Of a stretch of 64,000 nucleotides of DNA, positions 1-9,682 are shown piece by piece. Position numbers and translations under genes: made by a program. The number at the start of each line of letters is the position of its first letter. Position 1 is the first letter of the stretch. The stretch covers positions 5,379,001 through 5,443,000 of the forward strand of contig NZ_CP133111.1 in the NCBI RefSeq assembly GCF_033001325.1, given 5' to 3'. This DNA is from Rhodopseudomonas sp. BAL398. GTDB lineage: Bacteria > Pseudomonadota > Alphaproteobacteria > Rhizobiales > Xanthobacteraceae. The notes under the pieces were generated by a model. It ran no database searches, was not told the DNA's origin, and saw only the letters and a program-made list of their open reading frames with translations.

Positions 1-1
1 T

Positions 2-1375
<1,374 letters not shown>

Positions 1376-1406
1376 GCCAGCGACCGCATCGGCCATCGAA
1401 AACGAC

Positions 1407-1433
1407 AAACGCGGCGGCGACGCCGCGTTTTTG
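1407..1433 (+). terminator. Rho-independent terminator of ftsH
   Basis: A 9-bp GC-rich stem (1408-1416 pairs with 1421-1429) with a GCGA loop is followed by a T run. It lies 32 bp after the ftsH stop. Confidence 0.85.
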
Positions 1434-1603
1434 TTGTGTGGTGCACCCCGACCGGCAATTCGCGCCGCGCTGCGTTGCATATTGCCAATTCGGTTCCGTT
1501 GCCGTAGAGCCTCGCGGACTCTGGGATGGGGTATGCTGGGACCGTTAACGGGACGATGGAATTTGCAGTTCTCGACGCGTGCCTCGATGTGTTTGGTTAA
1601 GCC

Positions 1604-3328
1604 GTGACCGCATTCGCCCGCGATCGGGTCGAAAATGCCGGGTTGCCGCGAGTCCGATCCGCTATGGCGTTGGAATGGGCGCGGACCAGGCGCCGGCTGA
1701 CGGCGATCAATCCGTATGATTTCGGATCGCTGGTGCTGCTCGCACTGTTGTCGATTCTGGTGCTGGCGACGTTCCGCGACTACGCGATCACTAATGACGA
1801 ATGGGTCCAGCAGCGCTACGGCGAGTTGATCGTCGCCTATTACAAGAGCGGTTTTTCCGATCGCTCGGTGTTCGAATTCGACAATCTCTATCTCTATGGC
1901 GGCCTGTTCGACGTCGCGGCGGTGCTGCTGCATCAGGTCTCGACGCTTGATCTGTTCGACCTGCGGCATTTGATGAGCGCCACGATCGGCGTGGCCGGTG
2001 TCGGCGCGGCGATCGCCACGGCGCGAATGATCGCCGGCCCGCGGGCGGGACTGCTCGCGGGTATGGCCCTGGCCGTCTGCGGCTCCTGGTATGGGGCGAT
2101 GTTTCACCACACCAAGGACATTCCGCTTGGCGCGGCGATGGCCGGCGCTCTGTATTTCCTGATCCGCGCCGCCCGCGATTGTCCGCGCCCGCAACTGCGC
2201 CACGTCGTCGGTTTCGGCGTGCTGACCGGCGCCGCTCTCGGCATCAAGGTGCTGGCGCTGCTGCTGGTGTGCTATATCGGTGTCGCCGTGGTGCTCAACA
2301 TGCCGGATCCCTCCGGGCGGCCATGGCGCGAACTCGGCGGTCATTTTGCTCGCTCATTGGCGGGCTTTGTGCCGGCACTGCTGATCGCCTATGCGATCAT
2401 GATCCTGACCTGGCCCTGGTCGGCGCTGGCGCCGCTCAATCCGTTGCGCGGATTGCTCAGCTTCGGGGATTTTCACTACCCGATCCGCACCATTCTCGCC
2501 GGCCAAGTCTATCTGATGGCGACGGTGCCGCGCTGGTACATCCCCGCCTACCTTGCCATCAGGACACCGCTGCTGATGCTGGCGGGAGCCGCGCTGGCGC
2601 TGATCGCCATGGCTGTGCCTCGCCTGTCTCGGGGGGTGTCAGGCCGGGTACGACGCGACACCGCCGTCGTGGCGGTGGCTGCCTTGGTCCCGGTGCTGTG
2701 CGAAATCGTCGTCCGCGGTCCGGCCTTCTGCGGTCTGCGGCATTTTCTTTACGTCTTGCCGCCGCTCGCCATGCTGGCCGGTATCGGTCTCGACCTCGCC
2801 GCCAAGGCCATCGCCAGGCGGCATGTTGCACTGGGCGGCCTGACGATGGGGCTGATTGCCGTCGGCCTGTCGTGGAACGCGGTCACGCTGTCGCGGCTGC
2901 ATCCCTACGAATATCTCTACTACAACCAGCTGGTCGGCGGCTTGAAGGGCGCGTCGCGCAACTACGTCACCGACTACTGGTTCACCATGATGCCGGAGGC
3001 CGTCGACGGACTCGAGGCTTACCTCGCGCGGACCGATCCCCCCGCCGCGCGCGGGCAGACCTACACGGTCTCGCTGTGCGGCGAGCGGGCCGCCTTCCTG
3101 CGCAAGGCGCCGCCGCATCTGCGCTGGGCCCAAACCTGGGAGACGTCTGATTTCTTCATAGCGCCGACCCATATGAATTGCGACCGCGACATCGACGCCA
3201 AGATCGCGGTGACGGTCGCGCGCCTGGGCGTGGCGATCGGCTACGTCAAGGATCAGCGCGCCAAGACCCGCGCCCCCCACGGGCTTAAAATCAGCGCCAA
3301 TATCCCGCCGGCCGTTCTGGTCCCGTAG
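1604..3328 (+). CDS. GT-C type (GT39/PMT-like) polytopic membrane glycosyltransferase
   Basis: A 574-residue protein with about ten hydrophobic segments between residues 40 and 430 and a soluble C-terminal part. The first extracytoplasmic loop carries ITNDEWVQQRYGE, placed like the acidic catalytic motif of GT-C enzymes, which transfer sugars from polyprenyl-phosphate donors on the periplasmic face. A later HPYEYLYYNQLVGG motif occurs in PMT/ArnT-like proteins. The acceptor is unknown; lipid A or another cell-envelope glycan is possible. The start is a GTG with no clear Shine-Dalgarno; an ATG at 1664 is the alternative and loses no membrane segment. It is monocistronic, between ftsH and azlC. 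The fold is fairly sure, the substrate is not. Confidence 0.75.
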   Translation: MTAFARDRVENAGLPRVRSAMALEWARTRRRLTAINPYDFGSLVLLALLSILVLATFRDYAITNDEWVQQRYGELIVAYYKSGFSDRSVFEFDNLYLYGGLFDVAAVLLHQVSTLDLFDLRHLMSATIGVAGVGAAIATARMIAGPRAGLLAGMALAVCGSWYGAMFHHTKDIPLGAAMAGALYFLIRAARDCPRPQLRHVVGFGVLTGAALGIKVLALLLVCYIGVAVVLNMPDPSGRPWRELGGHFARSLAGFVPALLIAYAIMILTWPWSALAPLNPLRGLLSFGDFHYPIRTILAGQVYLMATVPRWYIPAYLAIRTPLLMLAGAALALIAMAVPRLSRGVSGRVRRDTAVVAVAALVPVLCEIVVRGPAFCGLRHFLYVLPPLAMLAGIGLDLAAKAIARRHVALGGLTMGLIAVGLSWNAVTLSRLHPYEYLYYNQLVGGLKGASRNYVTDYWFTMMPEAVDGLEAYLARTDPPAARGQTYTVSLCGERAAFLRKAPPHLRWAQTWETSDFFIAPTHMNCDRDIDAKIAVTVARLGVAIGYVKDQRAKTRAPHGLKISANIPPAVLVP

Positions 3329-3433
3329 CGACGCGGTCTCGGGCCGACAATCGCCCGCATGCGGCCATGCGGCCGAGATGGGTTGACGCGCCGGCGCAAT
3401 GCAAGCACGCATCCGCGCCATGCGGACCGCACC

Positions 3434-4168
3434 ATGACCACACACATTCCGAAAGCGCCGGCCTATTGGTCGCGCGATGCGATCTGGCCCGGCGTGGTCG
3501 CGGTCGGCCCGCTACTGCCGGGGACGTTTGCCTTCGGCATGGCGTTCGGCGCCTTGTGCGCGCAGAAGAATTTTACCCTGGCCGAGCTCGAGGTGATGAT
3601 GGGCACGGTCTATGGCGGGTTGTCGCAATTCGTCGCCGTGCAGGCCTGGCCGGATCGGCTGACGCCGTCCTCGATCGCCGCGCTGGCGCTGCTGACGCTC
3701 ACCGTCAACATCCGCTTCGTGCTGATGGGCGCGACGCTGCGGCCATGGTTCGGCAGCCTGCCGTCGTGGCAGGCCTATCCGACGCTGCTGCTGGTCACCG
3801 ATGGCGGCTGGCTGGTCGCGATGCGTTACCGCGATCATGGCGGCGCCAATGCCTGGTTCTATCTTGGCGGCGCGGTGGTGCTGTATCTGGTGTGGCTGGT
3901 TTCGGCGATTCCCGGATTTCTTTTGGCCGAGCAATTGGCCGACCCGAAGAAATACGGCGTCGATCTGGTGATGCCCGCATTCTTCGCAGCATTGCTGGTG
4001 CCGGCCTGGAAGGGCCCGCGGCGGGCGATCCCCTGGGCGGTCTCGGGCGTCGTCGCGCTCACCGTGCATTGGCTGGCGCCGGGCTGGTGGTTCATCATTG
4101 CGGGCGCCGCCAGCGGCGCGATCTCCGCCGGGTTGATGGACGATCCGCCGCATGGCCACGCCAGATGA
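3434..4168 (+). CDS. azlC: AzlC family branched-chain amino acid exporter, large subunit
   Basis: A 244-residue inner-membrane protein with the AzlC N-terminal pattern (GVVAVGPLLPGTFAFGMAFGAL) and the conserved segment LTVNIRFVLMGATL. AzlC works with the small AzlD subunit to export branched-chain amino acids or analogues. I chose the ATG at 3434 (MTTHIPKAP); the frame is open to 3359, but that part is Arg-rich and unlike the family. The stop overlaps the start of azlD by four bases (ATGA), so the two are translationally coupled. A TetR-type gene lies 167 bp beyond azlD and could control the pair, but nothing in the sequence proves it. Confidence 0.92.
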   Translation: MTTHIPKAPAYWSRDAIWPGVVAVGPLLPGTFAFGMAFGALCAQKNFTLAELEVMMGTVYGGLSQFVAVQAWPDRLTPSSIAALALLTLTVNIRFVLMGATLRPWFGSLPSWQAYPTLLLVTDGGWLVAMRYRDHGGANAWFYLGGAVVLYLVWLVSAIPGFLLAEQLADPKKYGVDLVMPAFFAALLVPAWKGPRRAIPWAVSGVVALTVHWLAPGWWFIIAGAASGAISAGLMDDPPHGHAR

Positions 4169-4482
4169 GCGAGTTTCTGCGCAGCGACGTGATGGTCGCC
4201 TTCGCGGTGATGACCGCCGTCACCGTGCTCTCACGGCTCGCCGGCTATTGGCTGATGGGCTATGTGACCGTCACGCCGCGGGTGCGCCGCATGCTCGACG
4301 CGCTGCCGGGATCGATCATCGTCGCCGCGGCCCTTCCGGTAGCGGTCAATGGCGGCCCGATCGTGATGTTCGCGATCGCCGCCGCGATCGCAGTCTCGAT
4401 CGTTCTTCGCAACGATTTCATCGCGGTGATCGCCGGGATGGCGGTCGCGGCGATTGCCCGGGCGCTGGGGTCGGCCGGATAG
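4165..4482 (+). CDS. azlD: AzlD family small exporter subunit
   Basis: A 105-residue membrane protein with three to four hydrophobic helices and the AzlD pattern (RLAGYWLMGYVTVTPRVRRM, then LPGSIIVAAALPVAV). Its ATG overlaps the azlC stop by four bases. AzlD proteins are usually 100-110 residues and pair with AzlC to form a branched-chain amino acid exporter. No terminator is visible after it. Confidence 0.9.
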   Translation: MSEFLRSDVMVAFAVMTAVTVLSRLAGYWLMGYVTVTPRVRRMLDALPGSIIVAAALPVAVNGGPIVMFAIAAAIAVSIVLRNDFIAVIAGMAVAAIARALGSAG

Positions 4483-4649
4483 ATCCAATTCATTTCAAGC
4501 TTGTAACTCGTTCTGAACTGGTGTTCACTTTTTTCAACGATTTGGGGCGAGGCCTCGGAAAATTTCCCGCGGCTCGTTCCAAGGCATTGAAAAAATGACT
4601 GATTCCCTGACCCTCGGGTGGGGAACTGGATCGGGGAGCGACGCAAGCC

Positions 4650-5324
4650 ATGGTTTACCGGCGTACCCAACAAGTTGTGAAGCGCCTTGCCGCCCGCCGC
4701 AGCGCCATTCTGGCGGCGGCGCGTGAGACCGCGGCGGCAGGCGGGATGGCGGCGGTGCAGATCGCGCCGGTGGCGAGCCGCGCCAATGTCGCTGCCGGCA
4801 CCGTGTATCGCTACTTTCCGTCCAAGGCCGAGCTGATTTCCGAATTGATCGCCGATGTCTCGCGCGACGAATTGGCGGCGATCCGCCGTGCCGCCGACGC
4901 CGCGCCAGGACCATCCTCGGCGCTGGCCGCCGCGGTCACCACCGTCGCGGTGCATGTGCTGTCGCATCGCAAGCTGGCCTGGGCGATTCTCGCCGAGCCG
5001 GTCGACGTCGATGTCACCGCCTCGCGGCTGGCCAGCCGCCGCGAAATCGCCGGCGAGATCGAGTTGCGGATCGAGGCGGCGGTACGCGCCGGGCATCTGC
5101 CGGCGCAGGATACCGCGTTGGCGGCGACCGCGCTGCTCGGCGCGGTGCATGAATCACTGGTCGGGCCATTGGCGCCCGACAATCTCGACGATCCGGGACG
5201 CTTGCGCGACGCGGTGCAGACCGTCACGCTGCTGGCGTTGCGCGCGGTCGGCGTGATGGATGCGCGCGCCCGCGGCCTCGTGGTACAGGCGGTGATGCCG
5301 GCGCGGACCCTGGTCGGAGCCTGA
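4650..5324 (+). CDS. TetR family transcriptional regulator
   Basis: A 224-residue protein with an N-terminal TetR helix-turn-helix at about residues 18-64 (IAPVASRANVAAGTVYRYFP SKAEL). The rest is a helical ligand domain not assignable to a known effector. It lies between azlCD and the glcDEF operon on the same strand, 40 bp before glcD, so glycolate metabolism is the nearest candidate target. An imperfect inverted repeat (TTCCC...GGGAA, about 4603-4625) lies just upstream of its ATG and could be an autoregulatory operator; this is inference. The family call is firm, the target is unknown. Confidence 0.88.
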   Translation: MVYRRTQQVVKRLAARRSAILAAARETAAAGGMAAVQIAPVASRANVAAGTVYRYFPSKAELISELIADVSRDELAAIRRAADAAPGPSSALAAAVTTVAVHVLSHRKLAWAILAEPVDVDVTASRLASRREIAGEIELRIEAAVRAGHLPAQDTALAATALLGAVHESLVGPLAPDNLDDPGRLRDAVQTVTLLALRAVGVMDARARGLVVQAVMPARTLVGA

Positions 5325-5364
5325 TCGCCGCAACCGGTGCCGAGCCAGCGCAGGAGGATGTCCG

Positions 5365-6858
5365 ATGACCATCTTGATGCCCGAACCGGACCAGGCGGTG
5401 CTTGCCCGCCGCGATGACATCATCGCCGCCTTGCGCCAGATCGTGCCGGGGGAGGGCGTGATTTCCAGCGCCGCCGAAATGGTGCCCTATGAATCCGATG
5501 GGCTGATGGCCTATCGGCAGCCGCCGATGGTCGTCGTGCTGCCGGACACCACCGCGCAGGTCTCAAAGGTTCTGCGCTATTGTCATGACAACGGCATCAA
5601 GGTGGTGCCGCGCGGCTCCGGCACCTCGCTGTCCGGCGGCGCGCTGCCGCTGGCCGACGGCGTGCTGCTGGGCCTGGGTAAATTCAAGCGGATCCGCGAG
5701 ATCGATTTCGACAATCGCTGCGTGGTGACCGAGCCCGGCGTCACCAATCTGGCGATCAGCCAGGCGGTCGATCATGCCGGCTTCTACTACGCGCCGGACC
5801 CGTCATCGCAGATCGCCTGTTCGATCGGCGGCAATATCGCGGAGAATTCCGGCGGCGTGCACTGCCTGAAATACGGCATGACCACCAACAATGTGCTGGG
5901 CTGCGAAATCGTGCTGATCACCGGCGAGGTGATCCGGGTCGGCGGCAAGGCGGCGGAAACCTCGGGCTACGATCTGATGGGCATCATCACCGGCTCCGAG
6001 GGACTGCTCGGCGTCATCACCGAGGTCACGGTGCGGATCCTGCAGAAGCCGGAGACCGCGCGGGCCTTGATGGTCGGCTTTGCCGAAGTCGAACAGGCCG
6101 GCAAATGCGTCGCGGACATCATCAGCGCCGGAATCATTCCGGGCGGCATGGAGATGATGGACCGACCGGCGATCCACGCCGCCGAGGCCTTCGTCCATGC
6201 CGGCTATCCGCTCGACGTCGAGGCGCTGCTGATCATCGAGCTCGACGGCCCATCGGTCGAGGTTGACGAGCTGATCAGCCGCGTCGAGGCGATCGCGCTG
6301 GGCTGCGGCTCAACCACCTGCCAGATCTCGACCTCGGAGAAACAGCGGCTGCTGTTCTGGTCTGGCCGCAAGGCGGCGTTCCCGGCGGTGGGACGGATCT
6401 CGCCGGACTATCTGTGCATGGACGGCACCATCCCGCGCGCGCAATTGCCGCTGGTGCTGCGGCGGATCAAGGAGATGTCGGCCAAATACGGCCTCGGCGT
6501 CGCCAATGTGTTCCACGCCGGCGACGGCAATCTGCACCCGCTGATCCTGTACGACGCCAACAAGCCCGGCGAAATGGACGCCGCCGAAGCCTTCGGCGCC
6601 GACATCCTGCGGCTCTGCGTCGAGGTCGGCGGCGTGCTGACCGGCGAACATGGCGTCGGCATCGAGAAACGCGATCTGATGCCGCAGATGTTTTCCGAGA
6701 TCGATCTCGGCCAGCAGCAGCGGCTGAAATGCGCGTTCGACGCGGGCGGCCTGCTCAATCCCGGCAAGGTGTTTCCGACCCTGCATAATTGCGCCGAACT
6801 TGGCCGCATGCACGTCCATGGCGGCAAGCTCGCGTTCCCAGACATTCCGAGGTTTTAG
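5365..6858 (+). CDS. glcD: Glycolate oxidase FAD-binding subunit GlcD
   Basis: A 497-residue flavoprotein that, with GlcE and GlcF, oxidises glycolate to glyoxylate at the membrane. The N-terminal FAD_binding_4 (PCMH) fold shows VVPRGSGTSLSGGALP and a stretch ending NIAENSGGVHCLKYG; the C-terminal FAD-oxidase_C domain has VFHAGDGNLHPLI and LTGEHGVGIEKR. The length matches the family (about 499). A strong Shine-Dalgarno AGGAGGA at 5352-5358 precedes the ATG. glcE follows after about 210 bp that carry a repeat element; glcF overlaps glcE. D-lactate dehydrogenase is a related alternative, but the three-gene order points to glycolate. Confidence 0.96.
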   Translation: MTILMPEPDQAVLARRDDIIAALRQIVPGEGVISSAAEMVPYESDGLMAYRQPPMVVVLPDTTAQVSKVLRYCHDNGIKVVPRGSGTSLSGGALPLADGVLLGLGKFKRIREIDFDNRCVVTEPGVTNLAISQAVDHAGFYYAPDPSSQIACSIGGNIAENSGGVHCLKYGMTTNNVLGCEIVLITGEVIRVGGKAAETSGYDLMGIITGSEGLLGVITEVTVRILQKPETARALMVGFAEVEQAGKCVADIISAGIIPGGMEMMDRPAIHAAEAFVHAGYPLDVEALLIIELDGPSVEVDELISRVEAIALGCGSTTCQISTSEKQRLLFWSGRKAAFPAVGRISPDYLCMDGTIPRAQLPLVLRRIKEMSAKYGLGVANVFHAGDGNLHPLILYDANKPGEMDAAEAFGADILRLCVEVGGVLTGEHGVGIEKRDLMPQMFSEIDLGQQQRLKCAFDAGGLLNPGKVFPTLHNCAELGRMHVHGGKLAFPDIPRF

Positions 6859-6896
6859 GCGGATGGATCTGAATTCAGTCAAAGCGGGCGGCCTTT

Positions 6897-7035
6897 TCCC
6901 TCCCCCTTGTGGGGAGGGTGGCCCGGATGAGCGCAGCGAAGCCGGGTCGGGTGGGGGGCCGCAAGCACTGTCCTCGCGGCACCCCCACCCCGGCCTCCGC
7001 TTCGCTCGGCCGACCCTCCCCACAAGGGGGAGGGA
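6897..7035. repeat. Dispersed inverted-repeat element inside the glc operon
   Basis: Two perfect 23-bp inverted arms (6897-6919 and 7013-7035; core CCCCCTTGTGGGGAGGG) enclose about 93 bp with further GC-rich partial complementarity. A second copy of the same family lies at 52051-52190. It fills the glcD-glcE gap and would form a long cruciform or RNA hairpin. It encodes no convincing protein. Confidence 0.85.
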
Positions 7036-7071
7036 CTTCGTCGGCGCCTTCCCCCCAAAGAAGTGCTGATC

Positions 7072-8313
7072 GTGGACACCCTGAAAGTACGAGACGCCCA
7101 GGAGGTCGAGGACGTGGTGCGCGCGGCGATCGCGAACGAGCAGCCGTTGGAGATCGTCGGCCATGGCTCCAAGCGGCTGATCGGGCAGCCGATGGCCACC
7201 AACGCGCTGCTGGATCTGTCGGCGCTGAATGCGGTGACGGCCTATGAGCCCAACGAATTGATCATCACCGTGCAGGCCGGCGCGCCTCTGGCCGACGTGC
7301 TGTCGCTGATCGATTCCAAGAACCAGCAATTTGCCTTCGAGCCGATGGAGACCAGCGTGCTGCTCGGCACGCCGGCGCAGCGCGGCACGATCGGCGGCAT
7401 GATCGGCGCTGGCCTGGCCGGTCCGCGCCGGATCAAGGCCGGCGGCGCCCGCGATCACCTGCTCGGGGCGCATGCGGTGTCGGGCTTCGGCGAGAGCTTC
7501 AAGGCCGGCGGCCGGGTGGTCAAGAACGTCACCGGCTATGACCTCTGCAAGCTGCTGGCGGGCTCCTGGGGCACCTTGGCGGTGATGACCGAGGTGACGC
7601 TGAAGGTGACGCCGCGGCCGGAAAGCGAGCGCACCTTGGTTTTGCGCGGGCTCGACGACGTTGCCGCCAACAAGGCGATGACGGCGGCGCTTGGCTCGCC
7701 GTTCGACGTCTCCGGCGCCGCGCATCTGCCGGGCTCGGCGCTGCGCACCACGCAGGCGCCGCTCGGCGAGATCGGCGCGCCGGATCAGGCGCTGACGCTG
7801 TTGCGGCTCGAAGGCATCACCCAGTCGGTCGCGCATCGCGCCGAATCGCTGCGCGCCTTGCTGGGATCATATGGGCCGGCCGACCTCATCGAGGATGCGG
7901 ACTCCGCCGCGGCCTGGGCGGCGATCCGCGACGTCGCGCCCTATGCGGCCAGCGGCCCGCGCGCGCTGTGGCCGGTGTGGCGGATCGTCTGTCCGCCGGC
8001 TGCCGGCGGCGCCTTCGGCCAGGCGCTGGCGCGGGAGAGCCAGGGTGAGGTGTTTTATGATTGGGGCGGCGGATTGATCTGGGTGGCGCTGCCGCCATCC
8101 GGCGATGCCAATGCCAAGGCGCTACGTCAGCGCGTCAATGCGATCGGCGGCCATGCCACGCTGATCCGGGCCGCCGACGACATGCGCCGCGCGGTGGACG
8201 TGTTTCATCCGCAGGCGAGCGGCCTCGCCGCGCTCGGGCAGCGGGTCAAGCACAGCTTCGACCCCAAAAACATTCTCAATCGCGGCCGAATGGCGCGAGG
8301 ACCCGCCACATGA
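7072..8313 (+). CDS. glcE: Glycolate oxidase subunit GlcE
   Basis: A 413-residue second FAD-type subunit of glycolate oxidase, with an N-terminal PCMH/FAD_binding_4 fold (LEIVGHGSKRLIG; RGTIGGMIGAGLAGPRR; KNVTGYDLCKLLAGSWGTL). I prefer the GTG at 7072 (MDTLKVRDAQ) because an AGAAG sequence sits 8 bp upstream and the N-terminus looks like the family; a GTG at 7063 adds three residues. The stop overlaps the glcF start by four bases (ATGA). Separation from glcD by a repeat element may give glcE lower or uncoupled expression. Confidence 0.93.
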   Translation: MDTLKVRDAQEVEDVVRAAIANEQPLEIVGHGSKRLIGQPMATNALLDLSALNAVTAYEPNELIITVQAGAPLADVLSLIDSKNQQFAFEPMETSVLLGTPAQRGTIGGMIGAGLAGPRRIKAGGARDHLLGAHAVSGFGESFKAGGRVVKNVTGYDLCKLLAGSWGTLAVMTEVTLKVTPRPESERTLVLRGLDDVAANKAMTAALGSPFDVSGAAHLPGSALRTTQAPLGEIGAPDQALTLLRLEGITQSVAHRAESLRALLGSYGPADLIEDADSAAAWAAIRDVAPYAASGPRALWPVWRIVCPPAAGGAFGQALARESQGEVFYDWGGGLIWVALPPSGDANAKALRQRVNAIGGHATLIRAADDMRRAVDVFHPQASGLAALGQRVKHSFDPKNILNRGRMARGPAT

Positions 8314-9623
8314 AGACCGAATTCAGCCTTGCCCAACTCGCCGATCCCGACATCGCCGTCGCCGATCAGATCCTGCGCGCCTGCGTGCATTGCGGCTTCT
8401 GCACCGCAACGTGCCCGACCTATGTGCTGCTCGGCGACGAACTCGACAGCCCGCGCGGGCGAATCTACCTGATCAAGGAGATGCTGGAGAAGGACGCGCC
8501 GCCGACCGCTGAGGTGGTGAAACATATCGACCGCTGCCTGTCCTGCCTCGCCTGCATGACCACCTGTCCGTCGGGCGTGAACTACATGCATCTGGTCGAT
8601 CAGGCGCGGGTCCGGATTGAGCGCGACTACAAAAGGCCGCTCGCCGATCGCGGTATCCGTGCGCTGCTGGCCTGGCTGATGCCGCATCCGGGGATGTTTC
8701 GCCTCGGCATGGTGATGGCGCGCGTCGTGCGCCCCTTAGCCGGGTTGCTGCCCTCCGCCCGGAGTCAGGCGACGCCGACTTTGCTGAACCGAATCAAGGC
8801 GATGCTGGCGCTGGCGCCGGCCCATCTGCCGCCCGAGGGGCCGTCCTCCGGCACCGTGTTTCCCGCGCTTGGGGCGCGTCGCGGCCGGGTCGCGCTGCTG
8901 CATGGCTGCGCCCAGCAGGTGCTGGCGCCGCGGATCAATCGCGCGGCGATCAATTTGCTGACGCGGCACGGCATCGAGGTCGTGCTGGTGGCGGAGGAGC
9001 AATGCTGCGGCGCGCTGATCCATCATCTGGGACGCGACACCCGGACGCTGGAATTCGCGCGCGCCAACATCACCGCGTGGCTCAAGGAAGCCGAGCGAGG
9101 CGGACTCGATGCCATCCTGGTGACGACATCCGGCTGCGGCACGGTGATCAAGGACTACGGCTTCATGCTGCGCGAGGACGCACAATTCGCAGGCCCCGCC
9201 GCCAAGGTGTCAGCATTGGCCAAGGACATCAGCGAATATGTCGGCGGCCTGGAAATGACTGTGCCGCAGCCACGCGATGATATCGTCATCGCGTATCACT
9301 CCGCTTGCTCGCTGCAGCACGGACAGAAAATCACGCAGCTTCCCAAAGAATTGCTTTCCAACTGCGGATTCGTGGTGAAAGATGTACCAGAGAGTCATTT
9401 GTGTTGTGGTTCGGCGGGCACCTACAATATTCTCCAGCCTGACATTGCGGGCAGATTGCGCGATCGGAAGGTTGCCAACATCGCGACGCTCAAGCCGGAC
9501 ATGATCGCTGCGGGAAATATCGGCTGCATGGTGCAGATCGCCAGCGGAACGTCGGTCCCTGTGGTGCACACGATTGAACTTCTCGATTGGGCGACGGGCG
9601 GTTCCCGGCCGGGGTTGAACTGA
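8310..9623 (+). CDS. glcF: Glycolate oxidase iron-sulfur subunit GlcF
   Basis: A 437-residue electron-transfer subunit. Two ferredoxin-type 4Fe-4S motifs lie near the N-terminus (CVHCGFCTATCPTY and CLSCLACMTTCPSG), followed by two cysteine-rich CCG domains (HGCAQQVL...EEQCCGAL and HSACSLQHG...SHLCCGSAG). It passes electrons from the GlcD flavin to the quinone pool. The ATG overlaps the glcE stop. The last third, from about 9270, uses noticeably more A/T-ending codons than the first part. No hairpin terminator is visible before the next gene, 59 bp downstream. Confidence 0.96.
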   Translation: MKTEFSLAQLADPDIAVADQILRACVHCGFCTATCPTYVLLGDELDSPRGRIYLIKEMLEKDAPPTAEVVKHIDRCLSCLACMTTCPSGVNYMHLVDQARVRIERDYKRPLADRGIRALLAWLMPHPGMFRLGMVMARVVRPLAGLLPSARSQATPTLLNRIKAMLALAPAHLPPEGPSSGTVFPALGARRGRVALLHGCAQQVLAPRINRAAINLLTRHGIEVVLVAEEQCCGALIHHLGRDTRTLEFARANITAWLKEAERGGLDAILVTTSGCGTVIKDYGFMLREDAQFAGPAAKVSALAKDISEYVGGLEMTVPQPRDDIVIAYHSACSLQHGQKITQLPKELLSNCGFVVKDVPESHLCCGSAGTYNILQPDIAGRLRDRKVANIATLKPDMIAAGNIGCMVQIASGTSVPVVHTIELLDWATGGSRPGLN

Positions 9624-9682
9624 TCGATCGGGGCCCGTGCTGACCGCTTGCTGAAAGCGATCCATGCAACAGGAGGACCACG

